Origin: Euclidia mi
Taxonomy: Eukaryota > Arthropoda > Insecta > Lepidoptera > Erebidae
Direction: 5' to 3'
DNA: 64,000 nucleotides
Assembly: GCA_944739405.2 (NCBI GenBank)
Contig: OX123197.2
Coordinates: 60,984,047-61,048,046 of the forward strand
In this document: in pieces, positions 32,449 to 42,540 of the stretch
Layout of the letters: each line of letters starts with the position of its first letter
Position numbering within the stretch: the first letter of the stretch is position 1
Translations under genes and position numbers: made by a program
Notes under the pieces: model-generated
What the model was told of the DNA's origin: nothing
Databases searched by the model: none
The model's input: the letters and a program-made list of their open reading frames with translations, nothing else

Positions 32449-33374
32449 ATATCGATGCCTTCCGGCCAAAAGGGGGTAAGCGACATTTTTTGCAAAATCG
32501 ACTTATATATATCGTTAGAATCGGCTTTTTTTTCTGCGTCTAATGGTCTAAGTTTCGTGGCTCTAGGACAAACTTTTTGTCGCTTAGGCGGTAAAGGAAT
32601 TGTGGTTCTAAAACTAAGTTTTTCGTCATAAACGACAGTTATTTTTGGTGTATTTTGTATTATGGTGGTTGGATAAAAATAATATTTCAAAACTGTGAGA
32701 TAAGCAATTTTGGCTTTGAATAGTTTTTTCTTTACTTGAACGTTAAGCAGTTTGGGCTGTAAAAATTTTTTTGTAAAAAATACATTAATCAAATTTTACT
32801 TGAATCTTTGTGTACCAAACTTTCGGTTAGGATATTAGGGCAGTTTCTTTGGATAAAATATATGTCATTTATTACATTTAGGTCTCATTTCCGTGACTTT
32901 ATTTGGCGCTTATTTTTATTTTCCCTAGTCACCAAATCAATCATCAAAGGCGCTTAGGATAAATTATCCAAACTAGACATTAGTTTACATTGTCGCTTAC
33001 CCTATTTTTCCCTCCCCAAAAAAAATATCTGGTATGTTGGTTAGATAACAAGGTAAATCAAAGGTTTGGCGGTTAGCTTACAGAAGAATGACAAACATCG
33101 TCGGTTATCTCACTCTTTCGTTCTAACAAAATGTCGTTAGCGTTGCACAGCGAACATTCACCGCGGCGTAAGCGCCTCCTTGCTTGCGAGTCAGTATGGC
33201 GCGTAGTTTTTCGAAGGAAATAAAACGGTAAGATTATTTTAATAGACTTTTATATGCATCTATAATTGTGTATTCTAATTAGTTATTTTAAGTTTTAAAG
33301 GTAAGAACTCATTATTTTGCTATCTTGTTCAGACAAGACTGAATGGTTAAATAAGTACCTACAGAGTTTTTGTT

Positions 33375-33530
33375 GGCTGGCCTGGCTTAGGATCATAATT
33401 AAGGGTTCGAATCCCAGGTTAGGCCAGCAAGGAATTATTGGATTTTTTTATGAATTCTCAGTAACAGTCGACTGAAATGATTCTGTTGTGTAGAATTGCC
33501 TATGGGACTATGAGAGTAAGTGAATAATAA
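33375..33530 (+). mobile_element. tRNA-like SINE fragment (different head), nested
   Basis: GGCTGGCCTGGCTTAGGATC with the B box GGGTTCGAATCCCAGG, then ATGAATTCTCAGTAACAG and CCTATGGGACTATG, which resemble the shared body of the type A-C SINEs. The rest of the body and the tail are decayed. Confidence 0.5.
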
Positions 33531-33724
33531 CTGCACGTTGTTTTTTGCACATATATTAGCGCACGGTAGTAGGTCTTTCTTTTGCAAATTGTTATTCTGC
33601 CTCAAGATTTGCCACCGTGACTGATTTAACATGTGTCATCATCATTGTTTTATCGATTGATTGAATGAATGGGTGAGTGCTAATGAATGGATACACGGCA
33701 AAAGCGATAGTAAGAACCCTCTTT

Positions 33725-33880
33725 GTGGAGTGGCTGGAAGCCGCCACGGTGTTCTCACCTTCCGCCTGACGCATGTCTTCACCGGACACGGTTGTTTTGG
33801 GTAGTTTCTTTGCTGTGGAGGACTCCCCCGGCAACGGACGTCGCGAGGCGATTTACGGCAACTGTAGACGCGGGCACGCG
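33725..33880 (+). mobile_element. R1-clade LINE C-terminal fragment (possible)
   Basis: One plus frame reads HGVLTFRLTHVFTGHGCFG and then a stop. This matches the conserved stretch before the C-terminal CCHC of R1-type LINEs (…FRLTQVLTGHGCFG). The local GC content is far above the flanks. What follows (GGLPRQRTSRGDLRQL) does not continue the R1 pattern, so only about 60 bp is really supported. Confidence 0.5.
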
Positions 33881-34663
33881 GACGACGAGGACCAAACGCC
33901 GTCATACCTAAAAGTGGTCCTTAGGTACGAAATTTTAAGTTTATATTTTTTGTCAAACCTATAACGTCAGCATGAATGTATAATACAAAACTAACTTACA
34001 ATGAGTACCTAACAATTGTTTTGTTCAATTTTCTAAAATAAAGACTGATTAAGCACAATCTAACTTTTTTTTAATTCATACCTTAGTCGGTTCGGCTCTT
34101 TTCGGCCAGTTTAAAAACTTATAAAAGTCTAATGTATGTATGTAAATATGTATGTATAATTTTATAAGAATTAATCACAATGTGCTTTTGCGTTGTATAA
34201 AAGAGCTTATTGTATTTTCTATAGATACTTAACTTATTACAATTTCCTTGTTCTTCTGCCATTAACCAATAGCCGGTTATGTCATATTGGCTCCACTTGA
34301 TGGACAGAAAAAGCACAGGTATGCTCTTTTTCTTCAACAGAAATAAAATAAATGGTGCAGTTAAATCATTTGGGTTGGAACTCATTAATTGAGTTGTTTT
34401 CATTTACGGCGTTTTTTCCTGTTAGTATAATTAGGACCATTTGAGGGTAAGCGACAGTAAATAGTGTTAGGCGTGTATTTTGTTTTAATTAACAATGCCA
34501 TTCCGTAGAGACCTAATCAAAAACTATATGGTTAAATTTTGAATCTTTTGGAACGTACAGAAAATTTTCTATGATTTTTTTCACTTATTTTGAACTTTAA
34601 ACTACTCTCCTGTAAAGTTTGTAAAGTGGCGGTTAGCCTCTTTTGGCCGTAAGGCATCGATAT

Positions 34664-35055
34664 GGTTATCGTCTCCGATGTTTTAAAGGATGGCGAATAC
34701 AAATACACCATCTATTTCGTGATCAAAGATGGCGGATGAAAAAATATTTAAAGTCAATACGGGTATCCTCTCCGATATTTTAAGCTATGAGGAATGCAAA
34801 TACAATATATATTTCGTGATCAAAGATGGCAAATGGGCAATCGAAGATGGTGGATGGAAAATCTAAGGTGGCGGATGGGAAAATTCTATTAAATCAATAT
34901 GGGTATCGGCTCCGCCGTTATAACGGATGTGGCATTTGTATATTACATCTGTTTCGTGATCAAATATGGCAGATGGAAAATCAATATATTATTTTATTGA
35001 AATTTCCCATCCACCATCTTTGATTACCCATCCGCCGTCTTAAGAAAGGTACTTT
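34664..35055 (+). repeat. Minisatellite continuation right of the TIR insertion (about 3 copies)
   Basis: More diverged units of the same 118-bp repeat (TATGGTTATCGTCTCCGATG, ATTTCGTGATCAAAGATGGC), ending in an inverted partial unit (CCCATCCACCATCTTTGATT at about 35006). Confidence 0.85.
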
Positions 35056-35089
35056 AAAAAGGCGATACGGAGTTCGCCGGGTCAGCTAG

Positions 35090-36125
35090 TGTAATACTAA
35101 AATCGCGGTGATAATAAAATAGCATTTTTTGGTTTATTGATGTAATTTAGAAATTATTTCCTTATGTAATGATACGCTATTTGTATCATTCTATCAATAT
35201 TTTCATGTATAAATAGATTATTATAACTAAAATATCGTACTTACGAATAAATGGTTATGTTCTCACATTTCCGCTCACTGTGGCTTTTACAGCCTAAAAT
35301 GTAACAAATCACCATAATAAATCTGAACCAATGATATTTTCACTAAGCATTCACAATCAATAACAATAATAACACAATTTTTCACGGAAATTATCGAGAG
35401 CTCAAACGTTTGTTGGTCACAATATTCAGTTGTGACCAACAAAAAAAACGAAAACTCTGACAAAAAATGCTATCTTGGTCTCTTTTACTCTTATGTATTT
35501 CTGTATGTCATTATCTCGGTCTGTCACGGTATTATTATTTGCTTGTCAAATCCATAGAGATACATCATCCTAGGTACCACGATTGTCTAACAGCGGTTGC
35601 TCTTAGCTAAACGGTTGCCAATTGTATATTTGTTTTAATGTATCTCAGTAGGTATATAATAATTATATTATTATAGTCTTACCTATGATGAACAATAATC
35701 AGTACTCTATCTACCTATTCCTCTTATGTTTGGGCCAGTAATATATTTTTCAATCTACATACGTATTATGTAGATTGAAACATACATTACTAGCCAACTT
35801 ATTAGTACCAGTAAACATGCATTGAAAATCCTGGTATTTACTTTTGCTGTTAATGGCCGACGGTTCAGAGGCATACAAATATAATAGTATTAGTATTTTC
35901 TTGTTAGTAGACCGTCAGTAAAGGAGTTCAGCAGTCTAAGACTCCCTGTTTTAAATCACGCAAAGGCCAAAAGGTAAGGGTTTGTATAGTTACCGTTGCT
36001 ACTTTTGCGGTTAGGTATCTTATTAAGATGAAAAATGTTCCAGAAGGTTGAATTCGTAGTTAAATACTTACGACGTTGATTGTATGGAAAATTACTAAGA
36101 ATGATTTTGATCCTGATTATAATTA
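35090..36125. other. Unassigned, with two short hairpins
   Basis: No coding trace. Two perfect 14-bp inverted repeats occur: 35409-35422/35430-35443 (7-nt loop) and 35748-35761/35767-35780 (5-nt loop). Confidence 0.6.
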
Positions 36126-36126
36126 A

Positions 36127-36336
36127 CTAGACAAGCCCGCGGTTTCACCCGCGTTATCTAAGGCTACTGCTCCGCTCCCGTGGCTAATAGCGTGATATTA
36201 TATAGCCTATAGCTTTCCTCGATAAAGGGTCCTCGATAAATCTTATGCTAACACAAAAAATATTGAATCGGTCCAGTGGTTCCTGCGATTAGCACATTCA
36301 AGCAAACAAACAAACAAACTCTTCAGCTTTTTAGAT
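36127..36336 (-). mobile_element. Short non-autonomous Helitron
   Basis: The minus strand starts at about 36336 with TCTAAAAAGCTGAAGAGTTT and GTTTGTTTGTTTGCTTGAA. It ends with the hairpin CGCGGGTGAAACCGCG and then GGCTTGTCTAG (CTAG 36127-36130). It is flanked by A and T as Helitron insertions require. It is related to the element at 30090-35089. Confidence 0.85.
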
Positions 36337-36688
36337 TAATTTAAATTGGTATTCAGATGTAGCTCGCAATGGTGCCTGAATTATAAACCCTAGTCGCACA
36401 ATAATTCTGCTTCGCTAGCTTAGGTGCTGCCGTGCTAGGTGTAAACTATCATACATCGAAAAATAAATATCGAAAGTAAATGATAGATAGTTTTATGAAG
36501 CACTGGGTCTGTTAAGATAGCATGTGCATTCTTGGTTGAGTTTAAGTTCTTCCAGCTCTATACAACACGCCACTAAAAGATAGGACACGTAGTTTTATTT
36601 ACTCTAAGCTAATTAAAAGCTAAAAAATCCAGTAATAAGTAGGTAATAAATTACATTTATCCGTGATATCAGTACACAAAAAGAAAAA

Positions 36689-37054
36689 TTGTTAATAAAA
36701 TTTCTTCGAAACAATATATTTTTTCGAAGAAGTCCTCCATTAAAATACTCGTACAATTTTCATAAAGAAAGAGTACGCAAACGAAACACAATACAATACG
36801 CACATACATCAAACATTGGCAACAATGCAGACGGTGTAACAGACATCCATATAAAGACTCCCAACTTCCAACAGAACAGGAAATTACTCCTCGCATCGAC
36901 GAGGGTAGAAAAATTTAACGATTGCTTTATCCGTACCCCGGTTACTGCGAACTTGCAAATGGACACTGATTCACGACTAAAGGAAATGAGTGGTCGGAGA
37001 AAGTCTGGAGAAATACTGGGGCGATCCAATGGATTAGAGATTTGGTATTCATAA
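36689..37054 (+). CDS. Unidentified open frame, 121 codons
   Basis: A frame from ATG 36689 to TAA 37052-37054 with a basic N-terminal half (FHKERVRKRNTIQYAH) and a polar C-terminal half (DTDSRLKEMSGRRKSGEILG). AATAAA-type signals follow at about 37086-37100. I do not recognise the protein. The opposite strand is also open over most of it (37113-36760), so the length may be chance. It could be a terminal exon or a decayed element. It is the only frame of this size here that I cannot attribute to a transposon. Confidence 0.25.
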   Translation: MLIKFLRNNIFFRRSPPLKYSYNFHKERVRKRNTIQYAHTSNIGNNADGVTDIHIKTPNFQQNRKLLLASTRVEKFNDCFIRTPVTANLQMDTDSRLKEMSGRRKSGEILGRSNGLEIWYS

Positions 37055-38220
37055 TAAAATTGTTTTTGATGATGGTTTGTTTTAAAATAAATTGAATAAA
37101 TAGCCTGACGCATGAGAGATTAAAGAAAGTTTATATTTTACCGAATGAAAAAAAAAAACGTTCAATGGATGTGGGTGTGTGTGGTATAATTATGTATATT
37201 GTTCAATTCTATTCTACATTTTCTATTTTTAAAATACAAAGCTGACGCTGGGAATTAGTCCAGTGTTGCGGTGTAATTAAAAAAATTCAACCAACGGATA
37301 CAAAGAGTACCCAAACTTGAAAGAAGAATTTGTGGATCATATCTGCTTTCTCAGGGTGTGTATGAGAGTTGAACTAGGTGTAGTATAAATAAGCTTAGCA
37401 GCATATTCTACAGAACTATTTATACAAAAAAAAATGGCTTAAGGTTGATGTGTCACCAGGTGTTTGTTTAATCCCCTCAAGGGACCAATTATTTGTTTTG
37501 ATTCACAAATTGTTTTTCCAGTGGGTGTTTTAGTGCCCTTAATTGAATGTTCGTAAAGTCACCGAATTTATGCCTTAGTTGTGTAGGTTGTATTTCAAAA
37601 TACGACAACAATATTTGTCATCATATTTCAACACAGTGCCTACTTTTACTTTGCGCGCTTCTTGATATTTTCTAGTAGACTCAAGAGGCCTTTACGTAAG
37701 TACAGCACTATACTTAGTCCTAAATTGAAAACTTTTAAAGAAGTTGTTATTTATTCCAAGCCTACATTTATTCAAAATTTTGGAGATAAGTGCTTGTCAT
37801 ATTTTATTCTATAATAACTTTGACAAATCTGAGGTACAACTTTGCAACAATATTTAGACCTTGTTTAATAACAAGATAATATTATAAACAAAAGTGTGAA
37901 AATTGGCAACTCTATTTGTACTTACAATCAAAAACCCTTTCGTTATAGTATTGATGATTTCATCACTAATAATAAATTATTTTTTTGTAATTTCATTTAA
38001 TAAATCTGTTGTGTTGCTCGTATAGACATAGAGACATAGACTCGGCATTAACTCAAAATCTTTCAATTAATTTCAACCAGTAATCGAATCAGAAATAATA
38101 TGATCCGCAGGAGAACCAAAGTTGCCATTATTGTAATCCAAATAGTCAAGCTGAAGTGACAATGGGCAGGGCATACTACTGGAATCGATGATTGTTTAGG
38201 CAGGATAGTTGTGAAGAGTC
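37055..38220. other. No feature recognised
   Basis: AT-rich unassigned sequence without supportable coding or repeats. Confidence 0.45.
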
Positions 38221-38520
38221 GCTTAGGCACCGGATGTTGTCGGCCCTCGCCGGGTGGGACATCGATCTTCTTGGGTGGCGGAAAGCGGATGAATGCGAGT
38301 GGCTAAATAATCGCAGTATGTGTGGGTAGACGCTTGTGTCCATCTTTGAGCGGCTGAGATGGCGGGGAAAATTTTCATGAAGTTAATAATCATTATCATT
38401 CTGGCGCTGTTCTGGTAGCTACCCAAGGCCCTCGCCATCGATCCCAGAGTCCGTTTTCCTTCTACAACGTCTCCACTACGCTCGGTCTTTGACGTCCTGA
38501 GTGGCAAGTCGACTGGAACG
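38221..38520 (-). other. GC-rich coding-like patch, unclassified
   Basis: A 94-codon minus-strand frame (38507-38223) in sequence clearly richer in GC than its flanks, ending RCPTRRGPTTSGA. It looks like transposon-derived coding sequence, possibly R1-like or another LINE C-terminus. I cannot place it. Confidence 0.35.
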
Positions 38521-39630
38521 CATGAAGTAAACAGTCACTACATTCCTCCAGTTCCTACAACCTTTACTATATTCCTTATCATTTTTCATTAGAAGATTTT
38601 GGTAAAGTCAACCTTTTTCTATTGCAATAATTGGGGTGGGCAATCGGAGTGTGCATGGTGGTAGTTCATCTTTCCTTTCATTAGTATGCAATGGAGTTAC
38701 ACCAATTTCTGCCTGCTGCATGCTTGATTCAATCAACCTAAACTTTTTATTTATCATAAATATCCCAGCAATGATTTTGAACTACTTTTGTTGCTGACTG
38801 TACCAATGTACGTGAAGTAATTATTTGTTGCCGTTCAGGATGATTCGGTATGGTATAGCCGGCTATTTGGATTTTGGGCTAGAATTCGTGCTTCTATTTG
38901 GCTAGTTAATAAATTTATTTGGTCACATACTTTTTATAGAGTATTTGAATAATCTGGGTAGTTAAATGGGAAATTTCCGTTTGTTTTGTGGTACTTAATA
39001 GAATCGCTGTATAAACACAATGTCAGGTCTATTTTAAAGTTATCTTTACTGTAGTACAGGATTGCACTTACACGGGGTAATCCACAAGTTGCTACTTTAG
39101 GTCTTGGTGTTCATGTATACCTTGTGGATACAATTGTTATAAGTACATGAGTTCCCTTTTTAATAATAACTTTATTATAGCTAGACAATCGTTCCATCCA
39201 ACTGATTTTATCTGGCCATCACATCCGATGGATATGTGAATATTATAAACCCTCTCCTCAATTATTGTAATGTACATCACTTGTATATTTTCAACCTTAA
39301 ATCCTTTTCGTGCTCTAAAAAGTTTTAGGTGCAATAATATTTCATACTATGTTATGATGTAGAAGTTAAGCGCTGTCAAATACTCCTATCGTTAAGTGGA
39401 GTCGCAATATTTAATGTCAAGTACCTCTCAGGTTTTATAGCTGTAAAAAAAAGGAGTAATCTGACAGTTCTAGAAATATTTTACCTTTAATAAAACTTAT
39501 CAACGCTTCTTGTTAGTGCTGGAGTAAAATACTGTCGAAGGTCCAATATCTCGACTCCACTAAGTTACGATGGGAATCAATAAACATTATTCTATATTTC
39601 ATTCTATGAAATTGTGTAGTATTTTAATGA
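38521..39630. other. No feature recognised
   Basis: Unassigned AT-rich sequence with short open frames only. Confidence 0.4.
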
Positions 39631-39915
39631 CATGTTTGTGGCCTTTATCCATCCATCCATTAATGTTGCGTCGTGGTGGGGCCGCAGAGGAAGAGGGGAT
39701 GCGGTGTTGCCAGGTTGCCGTCCTCCCTATCCTCTGCGGCCGCTGAGTGTTTTGGCGGTGGAGCCCAACACCTTCACCCGCCGTCAAGTGGGTTTTATTC
39801 GGGGCCCGCTTGACCATCTGGCGGGCCAATACCCGTCGGGGGATAGCGACGAATGCTTCGGCGATACTTCTCGAAGTGCGGAGGGACTCCATGAGGCCAC
39901 AAAAAGCCACAACAC
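39631..39915 (-). other. GC-rich repeat-like patch, unclassified
   Basis: About 280 bp of high GC (CGTGGTGGGGCCGCAGAGG, CGGCCGCTGAGTGTTTTGGC, CGGGGCCCGCTTGACC), open on both strands. The minus frame (39910-39599) includes SRSIAEAFVAIPRRVLARQM. It is probably a 3' fragment of a GC-rich LINE such as an R1-type element, but no diagnostic motif is present. Confidence 0.35.
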
Positions 39916-41061
39916 GACACCAAACAAAAAGGTGCTGTGATTACAAGGTCATTTTGTTTCTTGCTTTACGGCACTCCAAATAACAAAGACGCTTTCCAGA
40001 CTAAGAGCTGAATCACAAAGAGTACGAAACGCACACGTGGTCACCAACTCACCACCCTTCCTTTGATATGGCAGGTCCACCTATTTTACATTGCTATCAA
40101 TGCAATATTACATAGCAATCAAAGTTATCGACGGTTATCGACCACTCAGAAATAAACCAAGACAAACTTACGTTTGGAATTATATGTTCCTTATTTGCAT
40201 CATCCCTATTATGTCAGGAAAAGACATCCACTGTTAGTAAGGCGCCTTTATTTACTAACCTATAAAAGCATCTATCCCTGGTGGTCATTGTTCTGCTAAT
40301 ATTTTATCTGCCTTTTCTATTTGATATTAAGCATAATTATAGCGATATAAAATTTAAGTAGCCCATGAAAATAAACCACACTAATTTGCACCTATCGTAC
40401 CAATTCCATAATATTTATCTGAGGCAATACTATCAGAAAATAACAAGGCAATAATTTATATCAACGGCACTACATTGGTACGCCGTTGCTTTTCTTTCTC
40501 AGTCCCATTACGGTTTTTATAAGCCAAATATATCCAGGCCAAAGCTAAGGCCTCGACCCTCAACTTAATGGGATTTATACTAAACAACCTGGCTATTGCG
40601 GCTAAATGAGTATTTATAAAGAGCTCTTATCTTACGCTGTATTACATACCCAATTTGCGTAATTTTGAGCCGGGGATTACGCAAACTTTATAGGTTTTAT
40701 TTGCGTTATGTACCTATGTATTAGGATAAGTCTTAAGTTATTGCGAAGATTTGGACCAGAAACACCTAAGTGTATAAGGAGCTGAATATTGAATACGAAA
40801 TCTATATCTAATTTCCGCATACCCTTTCGTTTGTTTGTATTTCGTTAGTTTGACTCATGCTTTCACCTTGTTAATAATTGTTCACGTAGGTGTTAAAAGA
40901 ACAAATCAAGTAGTGTAATTAGGTGATTTGCTTATAGCGCGAAATTTGATATGGTAAGGAAAAACAGTGCATTTTCCAGCAGTGTTTTCCAATCCCTTTA
41001 AATTTCTTCTTTTACAATGACGACTTTATTTTCCGCTTGACAAATTTATATTTTATACATA
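39916..41061. other. No feature recognised
   Basis: Unassigned AT-rich sequence. Confidence 0.4.
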
Positions 41062-41080
41062 CATACATACATACAAAGAC

Positions 41081-41659
41081 TCACGCCTGTTTCCCGGAGG
41101 GGTAGGCAGAGACTACGGAACGCCATCTGCAACGATCCTGACATATCTCTCTTGCTTCACTCACTCCCATCAGATTCCTCATGCATGCTCTTCTGTTCAG
41201 GGTACTTCTCACCTGTCCTGTTTTAAGGATGTCTCCAATCTGGTCAGAGAACGTCCGCCTAGGTCTTCCCCTTCGTGCTGTCCCTTCCACACTTGCCTTA
41301 TATATCTCTCCACGTACCTAAACCATCTTAGCATACCTTTCTCGATGCTTGTCACTATATCTTCTTTTACCCCACAACACTCTCTTATCACACAATTCTT
41401 TATTCTGTCAGTCAGAGAAACACCACACATACTTCTCAGTGCTCTCATTTCTACAGCATTTATTCTACTTTCATGACTCTTCTGCCATACCCAACTATCA
41501 CTACCATACATAAGAGTAGGTAATAACACCCCTCTATGCACAGCCAAACGTGCATTTTTGGACACGTTTTGGCTATTCATAAACGCCTTCAGAGCTCCAT
41601 TCACTCTATTACCTGCATTAACTCTTCTTTCAATATCTTCTACATTCTTACCATCTCTT
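41081..41659 (-). pseudogene. LINE RT C-terminal region (SAYPSGK family)
   Basis: From 41659 on the minus strand: NVEDIERRVNAGNRVNGALK, LMYGSDSWVWQKSHESRINA, MRALRSMCGVSLTDRIKN, ECCGVKEDIVTSIEKGMLRW and, after a frame change near 41290, ARRGRPRRTFSDQIGDIL and RRACMRNLMGVSEAREICQD. The end is WRSVVSAYPSGKQA. The frame change near 41280-41300 removes the open connection. The element is a non-LTR retrotransposon. I am not certain of the clade. Confidence 0.85.
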
Positions 41660-41718
41660 CATCACCTAAAAACAATCGAATATTAACTACCGTTTCTAAT
41701 CGTCCCTATAGTCATTCC

Positions 41719-42540
41719 ATGCAGTTTGACATTGTAAAACAATGTAAACAAGTTAATTTGGCTTCAATTGTGGATAACTCCCAAACCTTCTCTTCACGTG
41801 AATGTGTGACCCAAAAAGCCCCACAATCAAGAGGACCCGAGGTAACGTGCGAGATGCCTCATATAACTTCGCACAGCAATGGACAAATAAGGCAATCAAA
41901 AAAGAGGATAGTTATTATAGCAGACCAGCAGGGACGAAACTTACGGCATACCCTAAAGAAACTGGTTGGTGATGAGTACGTGGTCCAATGTTTCTGGAAG
42001 GCTGGAGCAGCATTGAAGGAAGTGTTACTCTCAGAGAGATTAGACATTAGAAAATTAAATAAGGCAGACTTTATTATTGTGTTGGGAGGTATAAATGATG
42101 TTAACCCAAGTGAACTTCAATTCTCATTGCATAGTTTTTTAAATGCTATGACATTCACAAACGTCATAGTCTCTGAGGTACCGTATAATCATCAATTAAA
42201 TGAGAAAAAAATAAATTATGAATTGAAATTCATTTGCTCACAATACAGACACGCTACGTATGTTGATATGAACTATTCTTCTTACTTTCCAAATAACAGA
42301 TATCATTCATTGCATATAGCCCGGTTGATGCTTAAAGAGATATTACGTATAGGTTACAAAAAAAAGTATGATGACTACATCAACAACCAGAAATCAATAA
42401 AAAATAATCGGCAATCTACTTACAATTTATCTGAGCCTTATGTATGTTTTGATAAATGTACTCAAACTGACATTCAAAATATTACTGGTAATACACATTG
42501 CAAATCGGGGTTAAAAAATAATGGCTTTTTTCGTATTTAA
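41719..42540 (+). CDS. LINE ORF1 with SGNH-hydrolase-like domain
   Basis: The first ATG inside the inserted element is 41719 (MQFDIVKQCKQVN); upstream in-frame codons belong to the interrupted host LINE. That gives 273 residues. The core is KKRIVIIADQQGRNLRHTLK (block I), VVQCFWKAGAALKEVL, ADFIIVLGGINDVNP (block III, G-x-N-D) and YHSLHIARLMLKEIL (block V His region), an SGNH/GDSL esterase-like fold found in ORF1 of several LINE clades. Block I has ADQQG where GDS is expected, so the nucleophilic Ser appears absent. There is no zinc knuckle. It overlaps ORF2 by 20 nt. Confidence 0.8.
   Translation: MQFDIVKQCKQVNLASIVDNSQTFSSRECVTQKAPQSRGPEVTCEMPHITSHSNGQIRQSKKRIVIIADQQGRNLRHTLKKLVGDEYVVQCFWKAGAALKEVLLSERLDIRKLNKADFIIVLGGINDVNPSELQFSLHSFLNAMTFTNVIVSEVPYNHQLNEKKINYELKFICSQYRHATYVDMNYSSYFPNNRYHSLHIARLMLKEILRIGYKKKYDDYINNQKSIKNNRQSTYNLSEPYVCFDKCTQTDIQNITGNTHCKSGLKNNGFFRI

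Larger units (their letters stand above)
32453..34659. mobile_element. 2.2-kb TIR element inserted in the minisatellite
   Basis: Left end CGATGCCTTCCGGCCAAAAG and inverted right end CGATGCCTTACGGCCAAAAG continue as imperfect TIRs of about 30 bp (GGGGTAAGCGAC versus AGGCTAACCGCC). It is flanked by ATAT (32449-32452, 34660-34663), and the host minisatellite unit resumes exactly. GGGTAAGCGACA recurs inside the ends (32474, 34445; inverted at 32990). A 118-codon minus-strand frame (32792-32436) runs into the left TIR (basic part PPKRQKVCPRATKLRPL) and may be a transposase remnant. No catalytic motif was recognised. Confidence 0.75.
30090..35089 (+). mobile_element. 5.0-kb non-autonomous Helitron
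   Basis: The 5' end is TCTATACTAATATAATAAAG, followed by GTTTGTTTGTTTGTTTGAAC and AGGCTATAGGCTATATAA, the standard start of a common moth Helitron family. The 3' end is the hairpin GGCGA…TCGCC (35061-35079) and then GGGTCAGCTAG with CTAG at 35086-35089, followed by T. No Rep or helicase coding remains. The interior is dominated by a 118-bp minisatellite and a nested 2.2-kb TIR element. The family is usually a few hundred bp, so this copy is greatly expanded. Confidence 0.88.

Noticed and set aside
33592..33964. Four overlapping frames on both strands around 33.6-33.96 kb
   Set aside because: Openness on all strands follows from local GC content. Only a short R1-like trace is supportable.
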